Assembly (NCBI RefSeq): GCF_034190915.1
Contig: NW_026947486.1
Coordinates: 19,990,001-20,054,000 of the forward strand
Source: Cavia porcellus
Taxonomy: Eukaryota > Chordata > Mammalia > Rodentia > Caviidae
Direction of reading: 5' to 3'
DNA: 64,000 nucleotides
Position 1 is the first letter of the stretch, and each line of letters begins with the position of its first letter. The position numbers and the translations under genes are program-made. Of the stretch, positions 61,701-64,000 are shown piece by piece. The notes beneath the pieces are model-generated. The model had not been told where the DNA came from. It saw nothing but the letters and a program-made list of their open reading frames with translations, and made no database searches.

Positions 61701-61979
61701 GATCTGCACAACAAACTGCTTCCTGCTGCTATTTGGAAACCTGCCACCAATGACACAAAATAATCTGGTCCAGAGGCCTAAGCCCTCTCTGAGGATCCAA
61801 CTGACTGAAACATCAACCCCAGCCAGAAAAACTTTACCTGGTACTCTCAGAAGATCAGAGTCAGACCTGCCCCCACCATTTGTTCTGCAAGCTCAAGCCG
61901 CAGCACTGGCACCTGTATTCCTGCAGAGAGCTCAGCCTTCAGCATTTGTGCCACTGGCCCTGACCTCATATGTTACAAT

Positions 61980-62060
61980 GGACTCTCCCCATTTAAAGAT
62001 ATACAGCTAGATTTCACAGAAATAAAACACAACCCTATAGAAATAGCTCATAACCTGTTA
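61980..62060 (+). pseudogene. ERV integrase C-terminal-like remnant
   Basis: A short Q-L-D-F-T-E-I motif around 62005-62025 resembles the aromatic/acidic motif near the integrase C-terminus of class I ERVs. Confidence 0.45.
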
Positions 62061-62545
62061 AATGACCAGCTATATCTGTAGACAACTGCACACACATATA
62101 ACCCAGGTGCATTATTAACGACCTCTACAAGTTTTGGAAATCCAGCTGTAGATCCACTGGAAAATTTACCTGGACAGCTCCTCTGAGGCTCAATTTAAAG
62201 AGACAGTACACTTAAATCCCTGCTCTGGTCACTGGACACTTACCAGTCCATGCATAGCTGAAGCCTAAGGATATCGTCCACAGGATTGCACCAGATTTAT
62301 TCCTCTTGATTTTTGTTTTTTTAAAACTGCTTGTCACAGTCCTTGTTTCCCTACCCATGCAATCTGTGTTTCATGCCTTAAACTCTATGAACAGTTGTCC
62401 CAAGAGAATATAAAATCAATCAAACACCTGACCAAGATTTGAGGAGTATCCAAAGCACATGGGACACTCTCCTAGGTCAGATTAATTACCTCACTACCTT
62501 CCCAGAGTAATGTTACAGAACGCACAGGCCTGAATTACATCTCTT

Positions 62546-62767
62546 ATGAAAAATAACTTTGGGAAAAACTCTGTAATAAGACAGTATTGGAGAACTTGGC
62601 TAGGGCCCATCCTAGGATCACTGACAACCCTAATATTATTGCTTCTAGTTAGTTGCACTTTGTCTCAAATGATCACATGTAATATGTCCAGCAAAGATTT
62701 GCCAGGGAAACTAAAAGAGGGGAACAATATAACAGAAAATGCTCCCACCTCACCTTCAGTTTCTTAG
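62546..62767 (+). pseudogene. ERV envelope transmembrane-like remnant
   Basis: A 73-codon frame contains a hydrophobic membrane span (WLGPILGSL followed by an ILLLL run) of the kind seen in gammaretroviral TM subunits, just upstream of the polypurine tract. Surface unit and fusion regions are not recognisable. Confidence 0.55.
62713..62727 (+). other. ERV polypurine tract
   Basis: AAAAGAGGGGAACAA lies immediately before the 3' LTR, the expected plus-strand primer position. Confidence 0.7.
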
Positions 62768-63016
62768 CTGTCCCCGTTATAGTTCCTGTTCCAGGTCCTG
62801 TTGCTCCTGTCTTTTAGAAAAAGCTGATCACTGTGATACACATAAACCAATCCCCAATTGCCTCTGGACTTCCTGCTTGCTTATCTCATATCTGCCCTAG
62901 ACCACCAGAGGTCAGGGCCAGATATTCTGAGAATGATGCTGATTAGTGCCCATCAACATAAATAAATCTGCCTCCAAATTCTGGGTGTCATTTCAGTATT
63001 TCTGCTTGCCATTGCA
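62728..63016 (+). repeat. ERV 3' LTR
   Basis: It is collinear with the 5' LTR but shorter, lacking two short inserts, and ends GCCATTGCA. It has AATAAA near 62962. Confidence 0.82.
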
Positions 63017-63089
63017 AAGCCACATATGAAAGGCCACAATTCTATTTACATCAAATATCTAGAAATGTAATTCTGTAGAAACAGAAAGG

Positions 63090-63345
63090 TATGGGTAACA
63101 CATACCTGTAATCTCAGCAGTCTGGGTGGCTGAAACAGGATGACCCAAAATTTAAATCCTACCTGGGCAATTTAGCAAGACCCTGTCTCAAAATTTTGTA
63201 AGGGCTGGGCCAGGGATTTAGCTCAGCAGCACAAGTGCCTACCTGACAAGCACAAGGTCAATCTGCAGTACCAAAAAAAAAATTATAAGGGCTGGGGTTA
63301 TATCTCAGAGTGAAGATATCTTGGATTCAATTCTAGTATCACAAA
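63090..63345 (+). repeat. B1 SINE, ID SINE and ID-like stub
   Basis: B1 about 63092-63195 (GTAATCTCAGCAGTCTGGG). ID 63203-63283 (GCCAGGGATTTAGCTCAGCA, shortened near box B). A further GGCTGGGGTTATATCTCAG stub is at 63290-63345. Confidence 0.8.
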
Positions 63346-63354
63346 AAAAAAGAA

Positions 63355-63765
63355 TGAAAGTAAAAAAAAAAAGAAGAAGAAGAAGACAAAAAGAAAAGAG
63401 GTGAAAAAGAAAGAGAATAGTCAGAATTTGCCTGGGCTGAGGGATGGGAAGTTGTGAGTGACTCAGGTGAGCTTGGGAGAGCCATTGGATTGAACAAGTG
63501 GCACTCCATGAAGGTAGCAGGCCTGGAGAGCGTGATAGGCTCCATCTGTCACCAGCAGTCACATCACATCAGTGCCACCGCAGCATGTGCCCAGAAGATA
63601 AGAGCAGACCTTACCCTTGAAACACAGGTGGGACACAGGGCTGGGCATGCTGTGGCCTGCACCTTTCTCCCCAGCAAAGGAGGTCACTTCCTTAAGGATC
63701 CGTGAGGGAAGACAAAAGAAGCCATTCCAAGAGACTTTCCAGAGAATTATTTTATTTTATTTTAT
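63355..63765. other. Unassigned DNA with purine-rich start
   Basis: An AAG/GAA-rich tract (about 63360-63418), then single-copy-like sequence without a supported gene. Confidence 0.4.
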
Positions 63766-63893
63766 TTTATTTTATTTGAGGTTGAGGTAAGATCTTGCTA
63801 TGCAGTTCAGGCTGGCCTTGAACTTGCAGTGAACCCTCCTGTCTCAGCCTCATGAATGCTGGGATTTCAGTTGTACGCCTTCACAGCTGACTC
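63747..63893 (-). repeat. (ATTTT)n tail and reverse B1 SINE
   Basis: About six ATTTT units (63747-63777) form the expanded tail of a reverse B1 (TGAGGTAAGATCTTGCTATG to GAATGCTGGGATTTCAG). Confidence 0.88.
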
Positions 63894-64000
63894 TTTCATT
63901 TTCTTGGAAGGTCCTTGAGAAAGCAAGCAGGCTCTCAGTTCTCACAAATGGTTCCTGGACAACCTCCCCATCACCCTACTCTTTACTTTTTTTTCAGTGC

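Larger units (their letters stand above)
59030..63016 (+). mobile_element. Class I (gamma-like) endogenous retrovirus, decayed
   Basis: Two related LTRs flank about 3.4 kb of broken internal sequence, far shorter than a full provirus of about 8 kb, so large deletions occurred. Visible landmarks in order are an 18-base primer-binding-site candidate after the 5' LTR, a leader with a GT donor near 59587, a protease-like stretch, an RNase-H-like stretch, an integrase-end-like stretch, an env transmembrane-like frame and a polypurine tract. All are interrupted by stops and shifts. The flanks carry a 4-bp duplication AAGC (59026-59029 and 63017-63020) inside an older L1. Confidence 0.82.
57441..63090 (+). 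mobile_element. Ancient L1 (L1M-type) ORF2-3'UTR, split by SINEs and an ERV
   Basis: Collinear pieces are: 57441-57520 (AGAAAATGTTTACAAATCAC), 57700-57905 (GAATGGACATTTCACTGAGG), 58160-58238 (GGATATGGAGAAACTGGAGT), 58456-58500, 58735-59029 (ACTGACCATATGACCCAGAA, AAATGTCCATTACCCATGAA, AAACATTATGCAAAATGAG) and 63017-63090 (AAAGGCCACAATTCTATTTA). The last two join across the ERV. Highly decayed. Confidence 0.82.

Overview
This is mammalian nuclear DNA, almost certainly rodent and probably X-linked. The evidence is one intact multi-exon gene, WDR13, which lies on the X in eutherians, surrounded by several dozen 7SL-derived B1 elements, about 25 tRNA-derived ID-type SINEs, L1 LINEs and MaLR-type LTRs. 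The ID-type SINE has a tail reading GATAAAAAGGAAAAAGACA before its poly-A, and there are no mouse or rat B2 elements. That points away from Muridae and perhaps towards a beaver-like (castorimorph) rodent. The lineage call is inference.

Layout: 1-7.7 kb is repeat-rich upstream DNA with an ancient reverse-oriented L1 split by SINEs and by an unidentified GC-rich block (4.94-5.87 kb). 7.75-15.66 kb holds WDR13: a GC-rich promoter, a likely non-coding first exon, nine coding exons that splice to exactly 485 codons, and an AATAAA signal. 15.7-18.7 kb holds ancient L2 sequence, a U2 snRNA 5' fragment and unassigned DNA. 18.69-26.97 kb is a decayed tandem array of roughly 50-bp units, invaded by SINEs and by a near-full-length but frameshifted L1 (19.98-26.6 kb).

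27.2-32.8 kb is a composite of L1-derived pieces: an old L1, then two inverted and nearly identical ORF1 copies. One of these copies runs from ORF1 straight into L1 3'UTR-like sequence with no ORF2, an architecture like half-L1 (HAL1). 32.8-33.9 kb is a reverse-strand processed pseudogene of SLBP (histone stem-loop binding protein), itself hit by an ID SINE with a perfect 8-bp target duplication.

34-53 kb is SINE-dense, with several MaLR-type LTRs, MIRs, a CpG-rich block with a good splice donor (43.7-44.4 kb), L1 3' fragments and a truncated histone H3.3-type retropseudogene (49.2-49.5 kb). 53.4-57.4 kb holds three L1 3' pieces. 57.4-63.1 kb is one ancient L1 tail split by SINEs and by a decayed class I (gamma-like) endogenous retrovirus with both LTRs and a 4-bp target duplication.

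The only gene that looks functional is WDR13; everything else that codes is relic. Boundaries of repeats are by eye, usually good to 5-20 bases.
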